From: Agromyces larvae
GTDB taxonomy: Bacteria; Actinomycetota; Actinomycetes; Actinomycetales; Microbacteriaceae
Assembly: GCF_022811705.1 (NCBI RefSeq)
Contig: NZ_CP094528.1
Coordinates: 2,232,001 to 2,296,000, forward strand
DNA length: 64,000 nt
Direction of reading: 5' to 3'
In this document: piece by piece, positions 9,174 through 19,752 of the stretch
Position numbering within the stretch: position 1 is the first letter of the stretch
Layout: every line of letters starts with the position of its first letter
Made by a program: the position numbers and the translations under genes
Notes under the pieces: model-generated
The model's database searches: none
Told to the model about the DNA's origin: nothing
The model's input: the letters and a program-made list of their open reading frames with translations, nothing else

Positions 9174-9541
9174 GCCCGACCTCGCACGACCGTGACCGAG
9201 ACATCCGCGAACGGAACGTCGATGGGCGCACCCGGCTTGTGCACCGTCACCTCGACCTGCTCGACCGCCTCGTGCGCGAGCACGACGGCGGCGACCCGCT
9301 CGGCGACCGTCTCGATGAGGTCGACGGGATCGCGCTCGACCGCGGCGACCACCTCTTCGGCGAGCACGCCGTAGTGCACCGTCTTCGCGAGCGCGTCGCC
9401 GGCGGCCGCGGGCGCGAGATCGACGTGGGCGACCACGTCGACGACGAACTCCTGCCCGTCGCGCCGCTCGAAGTCGAACACGCCGTGGTGGGCGTGCACG
9501 CGCAGCCCCGTGAGGGTGATGCGATCGCGCAGGTCAGCCAC
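9170..9541 (-). CDS. folB: Dihydroneopterin aldolase
   Basis: A 123-residue enzyme cleaving 7,8-dihydroneopterin to 6-hydroxymethyl-dihydropterin and glycolaldehyde. The family signature is clear: DRITLTGLRVHAHHGVFDFER at the start, TVHYGVLAE in the middle, LIETVAERVA, and VTVHKPGAPI with the catalytic Lys. Three GTG codons could start the gene (9562, 9550, 9541). I chose 9541 because GAGTGG lies 5 nt upstream and the overlap with folP is 8 nt, like other junctions here. The start remains uncertain. Confidence 0.9.
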   Translation of the reverse strand: MADLRDRITLTGLRVHAHHGVFDFERRDGQEFVVDVVAHVDLAPAAAGDALAKTVHYGVLAEEVVAAVERDPVDLIETVAERVAAVVLAHEAVEQVEVTVHKPGAPIDVPFADVSVTVVRGRA

Positions 9542-10391
9542 GTCGACCACTCTGCCATGCACCGAGGACGTCGAGGGCCCGCCGGGTGGCCACCACGTCG
9601 TGCACGCGCACCGCCCATGCGCCCTGCTGCGCGGCGAGGACGCTCACCACCGCGGTGGGCAGGTCGCGCTCGTCGACGGATGCCTCGTCGGGCAGCAGTG
9701 CGCCGAGGAACCGTTTGCGCGACGCGCCGACGAGCACCGGGAACCCGAGCGCCTGCAGTTCGTCGAGCCGGCCGAGCAGCTGCCAGTTCTGGTCGCCGCG
9801 CTTGGCGAACCCGAGGCCCGGGTCGAGCACGATGTGCTCGGGAGCGACGCCCGCCGCGACCAGCGCGTCGACCCGCGACGCCAGTTCGTCGCGCACCTCG
9901 CCGGCGACGTCGTCGTACTCGGCGAGCCGGTCCATGCGATCGGAGTGCCCGCGCCAGTGCATGGCGACGTAGTGCACGCCCGACGCGGCCGCGATCTCGG
10001 CCATCGCGTCGTCGGCCAGGCCGGCCGACACGTCGTTGATGAGCCAGGCGCCCGCGTCGACGGCGGCCTCGGCCGTCGCGGCGCGCATGGTGTCGACGCT
10101 CACCCGGATGCCCCGCCCCGCGAGTTCGCGGATGACGGGCACCACTCGGCGCAGCTCCTCGGCGGGGTCGACGCGGGCCGCGCCGGGTCGAGTCGACTCG
10201 CCGCCGACGTCGACGAGGTCGGCGCCCTGCTCGACGAGCTCGAGCCCGTGCACGATCGCCTGATCGGTGTCGAACCACCGGCCGCCGTCGCTGAACGAGT
10301 CGGGCGTGACGTTCACCACGCCCATCACGAGCGTCGCCGCGCCGCCCGCCGCCGGGGCGGGCGCCGAAGCATCCGCCGCCGGCTCACGCAT
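9534..10391 (-). CDS. folP: Dihydropteroate synthase
   Basis: A 285-residue enzyme joining 6-hydroxymethyl-dihydropterin pyrophosphate and p-aminobenzoate. It is the classical sulfonamide target. Visible signatures are MGVVNVTPDSFSDGGRW (about residues 23-39), DVGGESTRPGA, SVDTMRA, and LDPGLGFAKRGDQNW, followed by GASRKRFLG. A 20-residue Ala/Pro-rich N-terminal extension precedes the barrel. The ATG at 10391 overlaps folE by 8 nt; a longer frame reading back into folE is a shadow. Confidence 0.95.
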   Translation of the reverse strand: MREPAADASAPAPAAGGAATLVMGVVNVTPDSFSDGGRWFDTDQAIVHGLELVEQGADLVDVGGESTRPGAARVDPAEELRRVVPVIRELAGRGIRVSVDTMRAATAEAAVDAGAWLINDVSAGLADDAMAEIAAASGVHYVAMHWRGHSDRMDRLAEYDDVAGEVRDELASRVDALVAAGVAPEHIVLDPGLGFAKRGDQNWQLLGRLDELQALGFPVLVGASRKRFLGALLPDEASVDERDLPTAVVSVLAAQQGAWAVRVHDVVATRRALDVLGAWQSGRRG

Positions 10392-10991
10392 CGGCACCGC
10401 CTGCGCCGATGAGCGCGATGATCTCGGCCCGCGCGACCGGCTCCGACAGGGCGCCGCGGCTCGCGATCGTGACCGTCGAGCTGTGCTGCTGCCGTGCGCC
10501 GCGGGTCGTGACGCAGCGGTGCTGGGCGTCGAGCACGACGAGCACCCCCCGCGCACCGAGCCCGGCCTGCAGGGTGTCGGCGATCTCCTCCGTGAGCCGC
10601 TCCTGCAGCTGCGGGCGGCGAGCGAGGGTGTCGACGACGGCCGGGATGCGGCCCAGCCCCACGACCCGGTCGCCGGGCAGGTACGCGACGTGCGCGCGCC
10701 CCACGAACGGCAGCAGGTGGTGCTCGCACACCGAGCGGAAGTCGAGGTCGCGCAGCACGACCGCCTCACCGGTCGCCGCGGCACCGCCGTCGTTCTCGCC
10801 GACCGGCACGCTCTCGGCGAGATGGGTCAGCGGGTCGATCGCCAGTCCGCCGAAGAAGTCGGCGTAGGCCTCGGCGACGCGCTCGGGCGTGCGCTCGAGC
10901 CCCGGGCGATCGGGGTCCTCGCCGATCGCGAGCAGGATCTCGCGCACGGCACGTGCGATGCGCTCGGTATCGACGTCGGCCATGCCATCCG

Positions 10992-10995
<4 letters not shown>
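10384..10995 (-). CDS. folE: GTP cyclohydrolase I
   Basis: A 203-residue enzyme converting GTP to dihydroneopterin triphosphate, the entry step of folate synthesis. Zinc ligands are visible in [10 protein letters not shown] and in [14 protein letters not shown], with the [13 protein letters not shown] helix between them. The GTG at 10995 overlaps the ftsH stop (GTGA); an ATG four codons on (10983) is an alternative start. As first biosynthetic gene after ftsH it opens the folE-folP-folB-folK run, in pathway-related order. Confidence 0.95.
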
Positions 10996-13010
<2,015 letters not shown>

Positions 13011-13069
13011 GATCTTGCAAGGCTACCGGTGCGCTGCTCGACGCTGCCCGAGTGTTCGCTGTGGGCTGT

Positions 13070-13236
13070 GCCCGTCGAAGCGCGCTGAGCCTGTCGAAGC
13101 GCGCTGAGCCCGTCGAAGCTCGCCCGTCGAAGCTCGCTGAGCCCGTCGAAGCGAACGAGGAAGCGAACCCAGCTCCCTTCGACAAGCTCAGGGAGCTCAG
13201 GGAGCTCAGGGAGCTCAGGGAGCTCAGGGAGCTCAG
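13070..13236. repeat. Third inverted-repeat cluster with a 9-bp tandem array
   Basis: The spacer between ftsH and hpt holds several copies of GCGCTGAGCCTGTCGAAG and GCTGAGCCCGTCGAAG. These are followed by CTCCCTTCGACAAGCTCAGG and then a tandem array of AGCTCAGGG. The array has five full units plus seven bases from 13185 to 13236, and its last unit overlaps the hpt stop codon. The array looks like slippage expansion of the repeat end. Copy number may vary between isolates. Confidence 0.85.
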
Positions 13237-13784
13237 CTGTAGACGTGCGGCGCGAGGATCGCGACATCCCGCAGGTTGCGATACCGCTCGGCGTAGTCGA
13301 GCCCGTACCCCACGACGAACTGGTTCGGGATGTCGAACCCGACGTACTTCACATCCACTTCGACCTTGGCCGCGTCGGGCTTGCGGAACAGCGCGCAGAT
13401 CTCGACCGAGGCGGCGCCGCGCGACTCGAGGTTCTCGCGCAGCCAGCTGAGCGTGAGACCCGAGTCGATGATGTCCTCGACGATGAGGACGTTGCGCCCG
13501 GTGAGGTCGGTGTCGAGGTCCTTCAGGATCTTCACGACACCGCTCGACTTCGTGCCCGCACCGTAGCTGGACACCGCCATCCAGTCCATCTCGAGGTGGC
13601 GCGTGAGCGCCCGCGCCAGGTCGGCCATCACCATGACGGCGCCGCGCAGCACCCCGACGAGCAGCACGTCGCGCCCGTCGTAGTCCGCTTCGATGCGCCG
13701 CGCGAGCTCGTCGAGCTTCGCCCGGATCTCGGCTTCGGTGACGAGGACCTCGGTGAGGTCGCCGTCGATGTCGCTGGCCTGCAT
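13233..13784 (-). CDS. hpt: Hypoxanthine phosphoribosyltransferase
   Basis: A 183-residue purine salvage enzyme that makes IMP or GMP from hypoxanthine or guanine and PRPP. The PRPP-binding motif is VLIVEDIIDSGLTLSWL; the PPi loop is LLVGVLRGAVMVMADL; and the flexible loop reads MAVSSYGAGTKSSG. The ATG has a GAGGAGC ribosome site. It normally lies between tilS and ftsH in the same direction. Here two plus-strand genes separate it from tilS, and the repeat cluster separates it from ftsH. Confidence 0.95.
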   Translation of the reverse strand: MQASDIDGDLTEVLVTEAEIRAKLDELARRIEADYDGRDVLLVGVLRGAVMVMADLARALTRHLEMDWMAVSSYGAGTKSSGVVKILKDLDTDLTGRNVLIVEDIIDSGLTLSWLRENLESRGAASVEICALFRKPDAAKVEVDVKYVGFDIPNQFVVGYGLDYAERYRNLRDVAILAPHVYS

Positions 13785-13850
13785 GCGCTGCTCCTCGGGG
13801 TGTCGGTCGACGGGCGAACGGATGCCACGAGCCTACGCCGCCCGCAGCAT

Positions 13851-13914
13851 CCGATCTCGGTGCTGCCCCTGATCCGATGCCCTCGCTATCCGGAGGACGC
13901 TGTCCGCACAGGTG
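13851..13914 (+). promoter_or_regulatory. Duplicated 64-bp leader, copy 1
   Basis: Two conserved blocks, CCGATCTCGGTGCTGCCCCT extended to 13876 and ATCCGGAGGACGCTGTCCGC extended to 13914, are separated by 11 variable bases. The same layout, blocks and spacing recur at 14374-14437 before the next gene. The second block contains the inverted repeat GGAC-GCT-GTCC. It lies about 50 nt before the start of the 135-residue gene. A shared promoter or operator is inferred from the duplication. Confidence 0.6.
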
Positions 13915-13963
13915 CTCCCGCACCCGGCACATCCCTCCCACCGACACGCAGAAGGAGCACGAC

Positions 13964-14371
13964 ATGCGCATTCCCGACATCCCCATCCAGCATCTCGAGA
14001 TCGATCCGAAGGTCTTCGACGGCCTGCCCGACATCACGGCGCTGCTGTACGGCGAGCCGATCCTGATCGCGAGCGACACCGCCGCCGAGCCGGCGATCAC
14101 GGCGGTCAACCGCGCGAAGGCGCCCGATATCGGCGTCGCGATCCGCGCGAAGGGCGCGGTGCTCGTCGACGGCCCGCTCATCGTCGACGGAACCGTCACC
14201 GCCCTGCAACTCGGCGGCCAGGCCGCCGCCGAACTCGACGGTCTGCACGCCGACATCGCGGCCGCGCGCTCGGAACTCGCCGCGCTGCGCTCGGAGCTCG
14301 ACTCGGTGAAGCGGTTCCTGCGCGACACGTCGCAGCGCTACGGGGCGCACACTTCGGGGTACTTCGTCTGA
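13964..14371 (+). CDS. Unknown 135-residue protein with C-terminal coiled coil
   Basis: No family is recognised. The first 40 residues (MRIPDIPIQHLEIDPKVFDG on) contain a short hydrophobic stretch. Residues 55-85 are rich in alternating Val/Ile/Gly (IGVAIRAKG, VLVDGPLIVDGTVTAL), suggesting beta structure. Residues 88-120 form heptads (LDGLHADIAAARSELAALRS), a likely coiled coil. The layout resembles small oligomeric fibre or scaffold proteins, but that is only shape. GAAGGAG gives a good ribosome site. It interrupts the conserved hpt-tilS neighbourhood on the opposite strand. Confidence 0.75.
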   Translation: MRIPDIPIQHLEIDPKVFDGLPDITALLYGEPILIASDTAAEPAITAVNRAKAPDIGVAIRAKGAVLVDGPLIVDGTVTALQLGGQAAAELDGLHADIAAARSELAALRSELDSVKRFLRDTSQRYGAHTSGYFV

Positions 14372-14373
14372 GC

Positions 14374-14437
14374 CCGATCTCGGTGCTGTCCCTGATCCGC
14401 CGGCCGCGGCATCCGGAGGACGCTGTCCGCACGGGCG
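14374..14437 (+). promoter_or_regulatory. Duplicated 64-bp leader, copy 2
   Basis: This repeats the element at 13851-13914. Block one (14374-14399) differs at one base, the 11-base spacer is unrelated, and block two (14411-14437) differs at two bases. It starts two bases after the stop codon of the 135-residue gene and ends 40 nt before the ATG of the 114-residue gene. Conservation confined to two blocks at fixed spacing points to a protein-binding or promoter element kept by selection. Confidence 0.6.
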
Positions 14438-14477
14438 AAGGACGCCCGGCGCACCCCGCGCGAAGAAGGAGTGGATC

Positions 14478-14822
14478 ATGTCGGACCCCGTCCCGGTCGA
14501 CCGCCGCAAGAAGCTGCCGAACCTCGAGCTCAGCGACGACGCCCGCCTCGACCAGTTGGAGCGCTACCTCGACGACCTCAGGCGACTGCACGAGCTGCGC
14601 GACTGGGCGACCACGACCGGTCGGACGGTCGCGGATCACGACGACCGCCTGAACGAGCTGACGACCAGACTCGACGAGCTCGTCGCGAAGGTCGACCACG
14701 TGGCGTGGGAGCTCCTCGCGGTGAAACGGGTCATCCTGGGGGGTCAGCTGCACAGCGCGGCGAGCTTCTTCGACCCGAACGATCCGATCCCGCCGGCGGA
14801 CGCCTTCAACCACGACGCCTGA
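14478..14822 (+). CDS. Unknown 114-residue coiled-coil protein
   Basis: A hydrophilic protein with long heptad runs ([20 protein letters not shown] at about 24-43 and [20 protein letters not shown] at about 58-77). It then has a short hydrophobic stretch ([11 protein letters not shown]) and a Pro-rich end. No family is recognised. It shares leader DNA and a coiled-coil character with the gene before it, so the two products may act together. GAAGGAG sets the start. It converges on tilS with a 26-nt gap. Confidence 0.75.
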   Translation: MSDPVPVDRRKKLPNLELSDDARLDQLERYLDDLRRLHELRDWATTTGRTVADHDDRLNELTTRLDELVAKVDHVAWELLAVKRVILGGQLHSAASFFDPNDPIPPADAFNHDA

Positions 14823-14848
14823 CCGGCACCGTCCCGCCCCGCGTCACC

Positions 14849-16024
14849 TCAGTGATCGTGGGGCAGGACCTCGGTCGACCCGGTCGTCGAGAACACGACG
14901 TGCGCTCCCGCCCGAGTTGCGCGGACGCCGGCCGGCAGATCGATCGGCCCCTGGCCGTGCCAGTCGGTCACGAGCCGGGCCACCTCGAGGGTCTGGGTGC
15001 GGCTGAGCGCGACCCCGAACTCGCTGCGCACCACGTGACGGATCACCCGCTGGCGGATCGCCGCCGGATTCGCGGCGAGCCATCCGCTCGAGACCGCGAT
15101 GCCCGCCTCGGCGGGCTCGCAGACCTCCTCGATGAACTCCTCGATCTGGTCGCGGAACGCCTCGTCGTCCTCGCGGAGCTGCTCGGCCGTGCGTGCGAGC
15201 GCTTCGGCGACGCCGGGGCCGAGCTCGGCCTCGAGCACCGGCAGCACGCGGTCGCGCACGCGCACGCGCGCGTACGCGGCATCCGTATTGTGCGGATCGT
15301 CCCAGGGCTCCAGGCCCGCGTCCTCGCAGGCCCGCCGGGTGGTCGCGCGCCGGATGCCGAGCAGCGGCCGCGCGTACCGGCCGCTCGCGGGCGCCATGCC
15401 CGCGAGGCTCGTCGTGCCCGACCCGCGGGCGAGGCCGAGCAGCACCGTCTCGGCCTGGTCGTCGAGCGTGTGGCCGAGCAGCACGAGGGCCGCGCCCGTT
15501 TCGTCGGCAGCCGCATCGAGGGCGGCGTAGCGGGCGGCGCGGGCGGATGCCTCGGGCCCGCCGCCGTCCGCCGCATCGACGTCGACGCGGCGCACGAGCA
15601 CGGGATCGAGCCCCAGTTCGCGCGCCTGTGCGGCGGCCCGCGCCGCGACCTCGGCCGAGGCATCCTGCAGTCCGTGGTCGACGATCACCGCACCGGCCCG
15701 CCATCCGGCCCGCGGCGCCTCGAAAGCCGTGGCCGCCGCGAGCGCGAGCGAGTCCGCCCCGCCCGACAGCGCGACGAGCGCGAGCGGCGCGTCGGACGCG
15801 GGCGCCGCCGCCGCACCGGTGCGCGACGGAGGAGTCTCGGGCGACACGCCGGGTGCCACCCCCGCGGGTTCGGCGTGTCGGCGCGAATCTCCTACGCCGT
15901 GACCCGCGGGCAGGTGGAGGGCGGCCCGAACGGCGCGACGAGTGTCGGCGATCGGCGGCGTCAAGCGCGGGCGGCGTGGGCCCGCGGCATCCGCGCGCTG
16001 CTCGGAAGGCTGGTCGGAAGGCAT
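14849..16024 (-). CDS. tilS: tRNA(Ile)-lysidine synthetase
   Basis: A 391-residue enzyme that converts C34 of the AUA-reading tRNA-Ile to lysidine with ATP and lysine. The PP-loop SGGADSLAL lies at about residues 86-94, followed by [36 protein letters not shown] and the DDPHNTD segment. An 80-residue Ala/Pro-rich N-terminal extension precedes the PP-loop and is unusual in length. The ATG at 16024 lies 7 nt after TAAGGT, so the mRNA is probably leaderless. Divergent from ppa. Confidence 0.93.
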   Translation of the reverse strand: MPSDQPSEQRADAAGPRRPRLTPPIADTRRAVRAALHLPAGHGVGDSRRHAEPAGVAPGVSPETPPSRTGAAAAPASDAPLALVALSGGADSLALAAATAFEAPRAGWRAGAVIVDHGLQDASAEVAARAAAQARELGLDPVLVRRVDVDAADGGGPEASARAARYAALDAAADETGAALVLLGHTLDDQAETVLLGLARGSGTTSLAGMAPASGRYARPLLGIRRATTRRACEDAGLEPWDDPHNTDAAYARVRVRDRVLPVLEAELGPGVAEALARTAEQLREDDEAFRDQIEEFIEEVCEPAEAGIAVSSGWLAANPAAIRQRVIRHVVRSEFGVALSRTQTLEVARLVTDWHGQGPIDLPAGVRATRAGAHVVFSTTGSTEVLPHDH

Positions 16025-16031
16025 CGGGGTA

Positions 16032-16037
16032 ACCTTA
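16032..16037 (-). promoter_or_regulatory. Predicted -10 box of tilS
   Basis: TAAGGT on the minus strand is followed by seven bases and the tilS ATG, with no ribosome site between. The 75-base spacer between tilS and ppa must also hold the ppa promoter, for which I see no clear match. Confidence 0.4.
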
Positions 16038-16099
16038 TTCCGCCGATCGCGCGCCCTCAGGGTGGCCCGGCGAGACTTCCACCTGACAGGAGAACCCAC

Positions 16100-16594
16100 A
16101 TGGGCGACTACAACGCCGTCATCGAGATCCCCAAGGGGAGCCGCAACAAGTACGAGGTCGATCACGAGACCGGCCGCGTGTTCCTCGACCGCGTGCTCTA
16201 CACGACCTTCGTGTACCCGACCGACTACGGCTTCTTCGAGCACACCCTCGGCGACGACGGCGACCCGCTGGACGTGCTCGTGCTGCTCGACTACCCGCTC
16301 TTCCCGGGCGTGGGCGTGAAGGTGCGCCCGGTCGGCGTGTTCCACATGACCGACGACGGCGGCGGCGACGCGAAGGTCATCGCGGTGCTCGCCGGCGACC
16401 CCCGGTGGAACCACATCCAGGACGTGAACGACATCCCCGAGTACACCCGCAAGGAGATCGAGCACTTCTTCGAGCACTACAAGGACCTCGAGCCCGGCAA
16501 GTGGGTCAAGACCGAGGGCTGGGCCGACGCCGCCGAGGCCGAGCGCCTGATCCAGAAGGCGATCGAGGCGTACGTGCCGCCCGCCGGTCACTGA
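16100..16594 (+). CDS. ppa: Inorganic pyrophosphatase
   Basis: A 164-residue family I enzyme that hydrolyses pyrophosphate and so drives biosynthetic reactions. The active-site pattern is complete: [37 protein letters not shown] (the D-x-D-P-x-D metal site) and later [13 protein letters not shown] strong AGGAG ribosome site precedes the ATG at the right distance. The gene ends about 20 nt before a bipartite hairpin terminator. Confidence 0.97.
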   Translation: MGDYNAVIEIPKGSRNKYEVDHETGRVFLDRVLYTTFVYPTDYGFFEHTLGDDGDPLDVLVLLDYPLFPGVGVKVRPVGVFHMTDDGGGDAKVIAVLAGDPRWNHIQDVNDIPEYTRKEIEHFFEHYKDLEPGKWVKTEGWADAAEAERLIQKAIEAYVPPAGH

Positions 16595-16615
16595 GCCGCA
16601 GGCGCTTCACGTTCG

Positions 16616-16675
16616 AGGCACCGTGTTCAGACGGAGGCACCGCAGGTGGTGCCGCCGACTGAACACGGTGCCTTT
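16616..16675 (+). terminator. Large nested hairpin terminator after ppa
   Basis: AGGCACCGTGTTCAG (16616-16630) and CTGAACACGGTGCCT (16659-16673) are perfect 15-bp complements. The loop itself contains GGCACC and GGTGCC, which can form a second stem. It is followed by a short T-run (TTT). It also lies about 20 nt beyond the stop of the NlpC/P60 gene on the other strand, so it may act in both directions. Confidence 0.75.
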
Positions 16676-16696
16676 CGCGTTGCAGGGGACGGCGCG

Positions 16697-17971
16697 TCAG
16701 GCCGCGGGGCGGGCGGCCGCCGCGGGTGAGCCCCAGATGAAGTACTCGCGCACCGGCACGCCCTCGCGCGGCGCCTCGATGATGCGCCCGCCGCCGAGGT
16801 AGATCGCGACGTGGTAGTAGGCGCCGCCTCCGCCCCAGAACAGCAGGTCGCCGCGCTGGATCTGCCCGAGCGGCACCGCCTTGCCCTGCGCCGCCAGCGT
16901 TCGGTACTGCGCGGTCGCGCTGTGCGGCCCGATCCAGATGCCGGCCGACCCGTACGCCTGCATCGTGAGCCCCGAGCAGTCCCACACGTTCGGCCCGGCC
17001 CCGCCGAGCAGGTAGGGCTCGCCGAGCTGCGCGCTCGCGTACGCGATCGCCGCCTCCACGGCCGATCCGTTCGGCGGTGCGGGAGCGGGGTCGGGCGCAG
17101 GGGCGGGGCCGGATGCTCCGCCTCCCGCCGGCGGATTCGCCGCCTGCTCGGCAGCAGCAGCGGCGGCGGCAGCCGCGGCAGCAGCCTCGGCCTGCTCACG
17201 CGCGACGCCCTCGGCCCGCTGCCGCTCGAGCTCGGCGGTGGTGTCCTTCAGCGACGCGAGCTGCGCGTACAGCTCGGTCGAACGACGCTCGGCCTCCACC
17301 ACGGCGGCGGTCGCGGCATCCGCTGCGGCCTTCGCCTCGGCCGCCCGCTGCTCGGCCGCTGCGGCGAGTCGCTTGCGCTCGGCCGCGGCCCGGTCGGCCT
17401 GTCTGCGCAGCGCCTCGGCGCTGTTCCGGTCGGCAGCCGCCTGCTCCGAGATGCTCTGCGACCGCGACCCGAGCTGCGCCGCCATGCCGAGCTGCTGCAA
17501 CAACCCGTCGGGGTCGCCCGAGAACGCCAGCTCGGCGGCGAGATCGGTACCCGCCGAGCGGGCGAGGTGCGCGGCGAGCAACCCCGCCCGCATCCGCGAG
17601 ATCTCGGCGACCGCCTCGGCCTCCCCCGCGCGCTTGGCCAGCGTGCGCTCACGCTCGACCTGCGCGTCGCGGGCGATCACCGCATTGCGCCACGCCTCGT
17701 CGGCGATTTGCGAGGCCTGCACCGCGGCATCCGCCCGTTGCGCCAGCGCGGCCAGCAACTCGCCCAGCCGGGCGATCTCGGCCTGCTTGGTCTGCTCGTT
17801 CTGCTTGGCCTGCTCGATGTCGGCCCACGACGGGTAGTCGTCGGCCGCCGCCGGCCCGGCACCGCCGACCACCGCGACCGACGCGCTCACCGCGCCGATC
17901 GCGACGGTCGAGAACACCGTCGCCGGCTTCACCCGCGACACGGGTCTGGTGCGGTTGTGCGATTCGGTCAT
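16697..17971 (-). CDS. Secreted NlpC/P60 peptidoglycan endopeptidase with coiled-coil N-terminus
   Basis: A 424-residue secreted protein. A signal peptide (about 1-45, ending PAAADD) precedes long Ala/Glu/Arg coiled coils (about 50-250), with the YPSWADIEQAK motif at their start. A Pro/Ala linker follows, and then an NlpC/P60 domain with catalytic Cys in NVWDCSGLTMQ and His in YYHVAIYLGGG. RipA-type enzymes of this plan cleave peptidoglycan stems in cell separation. GGAAGGGGG supplies the ribosome site. It lies 85 nt downstream of the M23 gene, and the two N-termini are similar. Confidence 0.9.
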   Translation of the reverse strand: MTESHNRTRPVSRVKPATVFSTVAIGAVSASVAVVGGAGPAAADDYPSWADIEQAKQNEQTKQAEIARLGELLAALAQRADAAVQASQIADEAWRNAVIARDAQVERERTLAKRAGEAEAVAEISRMRAGLLAAHLARSAGTDLAAELAFSGDPDGLLQQLGMAAQLGSRSQSISEQAAADRNSAEALRRQADRAAAERKRLAAAAEQRAAEAKAAADAATAAVVEAERRSTELYAQLASLKDTTAELERQRAEGVAREQAEAAAAAAAAAAAAEQAANPPAGGGASGPAPAPDPAPAPPNGSAVEAAIAYASAQLGEPYLLGGAGPNVWDCSGLTMQAYGSAGIWIGPHSATAQYRTLAAQGKAVPLGQIQRGDLLFWGGGGAYYHVAIYLGGGRIIEAPREGVPVREYFIWGSPAAAARPAA

Positions 17972-18056
17972 CGCCGATTCCCCCTTCCGGCGAACGGATG
18001 CTCGGAGCATCCGTGATGGAACGTGCGCGTCGTCGCCTGGTTGCGAGGACCCCGCC

Positions 18057-19421
18057 TCAGAAGTTGATGCCCCGATCGGCCATGAATGTGATCGGGTTGA
18101 TGCGGCCGCCGCCGGCCCACACCTCGAAGTGCAGATGGCATGCCGTCGAGACGCCCGTCGTGCCCGTCCACGCGATCTGCTGGCCTGCGTCGACCCACTG
18201 CCCCGTCCCGACGAGCGTGCCCCCGGGGCGGATGTGCGCGTAGCCCGTCCAGATGCCGCCGCCGTGGTCGACCTGCACGTAGTTGCCGTAGGTGCCCGAC
18301 CAGCCCGCGAGGCGAACGATGCCGCTGTTCGCCGCGTAGATCGGGGCGTCGCAGCCGGTGCCCAGATCGACGGCGTAGTGGAAGGTGTTGGAGCATCCGC
18401 CGCCCGTGCAGATCGCGCCGCGCGCGCCGTACCCACCCGTGATGCGCCCCGATGCGGGCCGAGCCCACCCCGACGGCATGACCGCGCCGGGGCTGCCCGA
18501 GCGCATCGCCTCCTCCATGCGGCGGCGCTCCTCCTCCTTGCGGATGCGCTCGCCCTCCTCGTAGGCGGCGGTCGTCTTCGCCTCCGTGTCCTGGAGGAAC
18601 TTCAGCTGCTGGTCGAGCTCGATCTTCTTCTGCTGCGACTCCGCGAGCGCGGCCTCGGCGGCGGCCTGAGCCTCGAGTGCGGCCTGCAACGCCTGCTCGG
18701 CGGCGATGCGCAGCTTCTCGCGCTCGCCGCGCGCGACCTCGGCCTGGGCGCCGAGCGAGCGCGCGGTGTTCGACTTCTCCTGCGCCCGGCGGTAGACCGT
18801 CGAGGTGCGCTCGACCATCTTGTCCATGCTGCCGAGCCGGCTGAGCAGCGCGTCGGTCGCCTTCGCGTCGCCCTGGTCGAGCACCAGGTTCATCGTCAGG
18901 TCGTTGCCGCCGGTGCGGTAGAGCTGCGCCGCGACCTGTCCGGCATTGCGCTTGGCCGCGTCGGCCTCGGCGGCCGATGCGTCCGCCTGCGCCTGGATCT
19001 CGTCGGCCCGGCGCGCCGCGTCGTCGAACTTCTGCTGCGCCGCGATCAGCTCGTCGGTGCGGCGTTCGGCCTCCGCGCGCGTCGCGGCGACGTTCTGCTC
19101 GAGCTGCACGAGCAGCGCCTTGATCTGGTCGACGGCCGCCGCCGCGGCCGCGGTGTTCGCCTTCGCGGCCTGCAGTTCGTCCCAGGTCGGGTAGGTCGCC
19201 GCGTGCGCCGCGGGCGCGACCGGCTGGAGGACCGGCAGGGTGAGCGCGAGCGCGGCGATCGCGACGGCAGCGAGAGCGCGACGGGCGCGCAGGGTTCGGA
19301 TGCCGCGGGGCCGGTGTTCGCCGTCGGGCCGCCGGTGTTCACCGTCGGAGCGTGCCGCGTCGGGCCGTGCCGCGTCGGGCCGCGCGTGGGCGCGCGGCCG
19401 GTTCAGAGCGGTTCGGTCCAT
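18057..19421 (-). CDS. Secreted M23 family metallopeptidase with coiled-coil N-terminus
   Basis: A 454-residue protein with a basic N-terminus, a signal segment (about 47-72, ALAAVAIAALALTLPVLQ) and the mature start YPTWDELQAAK. Long coiled coils (about 80-310) precede a C-terminal LytM/M23 domain. Zinc ligands are in NTFHYAVDLGTGC and CHLHFEVWAGGG. EnvC/NlpD-like proteins of this plan cleave peptidoglycan or activate amidases; with all ligands present an active enzyme is likely. The N-terminus contains a small Arg/Ala/Asp repeat (RPDAARPDAARSD). GGGGAACC precedes the ATG. Confidence 0.9.
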   Translation of the reverse strand: MDRTALNRPRAHARPDAARPDAARSDGEHRRPDGEHRPRGIRTLRARRALAAVAIAALALTLPVLQPVAPAAHAATYPTWDELQAAKANTAAAAAAVDQIKALLVQLEQNVAATRAEAERRTDELIAAQQKFDDAARRADEIQAQADASAAEADAAKRNAGQVAAQLYRTGGNDLTMNLVLDQGDAKATDALLSRLGSMDKMVERTSTVYRRAQEKSNTARSLGAQAEVARGEREKLRIAAEQALQAALEAQAAAEAALAESQQKKIELDQQLKFLQDTEAKTTAAYEEGERIRKEEERRRMEEAMRSGSPGAVMPSGWARPASGRITGGYGARGAICTGGGCSNTFHYAVDLGTGCDAPIYAANSGIVRLAGWSGTYGNYVQVDHGGGIWTGYAHIRPGGTLVGTGQWVDAGQQIAWTGTTGVSTACHLHFEVWAGGGRINPITFMADRGINF

Positions 19422-19679
19422 GGTTCCCCGTCCACGCGGAAGTCCCCCGCGCCTCGTCTCGTTGCAGGCGTTCGCTGCCCACCCTAGGCACGCGTTCGGT
19501 GTGATCCGGGCATTCGCGTCGCGCGTGGCGCGAACGCCGGACGGGGCTCTTGCATGGAACGTCAGCGGCGTCGGCGGGCGGAAATCCGCGGGTCGAGGCA
19601 TCCGTTCGCCCTCGTTTTGGAATCTCGTCTCGTTACCCGTATGCTTTTCTCTCGGTGGTTCTGCCAGGCAAGAACCTCC
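19422..19679. other. Spacer between M23 gene and tRNA cluster
   Basis: No gene is seen. The only structure I can support is the tRNA promoter at its right end. The M23 promoter should lie here on the minus strand, but I see no convincing box. Confidence 0.5.
19617..19645 (+). promoter_or_regulatory. Promoter of the tRNA-Glu gene
   Basis: TTGGAA (19617-19622) and TATGCT (19640-19645) are separated by 17 bases, a good housekeeping-sigma match. The predicted transcript start lies about 28 nt before the tRNA. Confidence 0.6.
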
Positions 19680-19752
19680 GGCCCCATCGTTTAGCGGCCT
19701 AGGACACCGCCCTTTCACGGCGGCAGCACGGGTTCGAATCCCGTTGGGGTCA
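19680..19752 (+). tRNA. tRNA-Glu (anticodon TTC)
   Basis: A full cloverleaf of 73 nt. The acceptor stem GGCCCCA pairs with TGGGGTC, the D-arm is GTTTAGCGGCCTAGGAC, the anticodon loop CTTTCAC carries TTC, and the T-arm ACGGG-TTCGAAT-CCCGT is intact. The discriminator base is A. The CCA end is not encoded. Confidence 0.95.

Noticed and set aside
13185..13236. CRISPR-like repetition
   Set aside because: The units are 9 bp, directly adjacent and without spacers; this is a slippage array.
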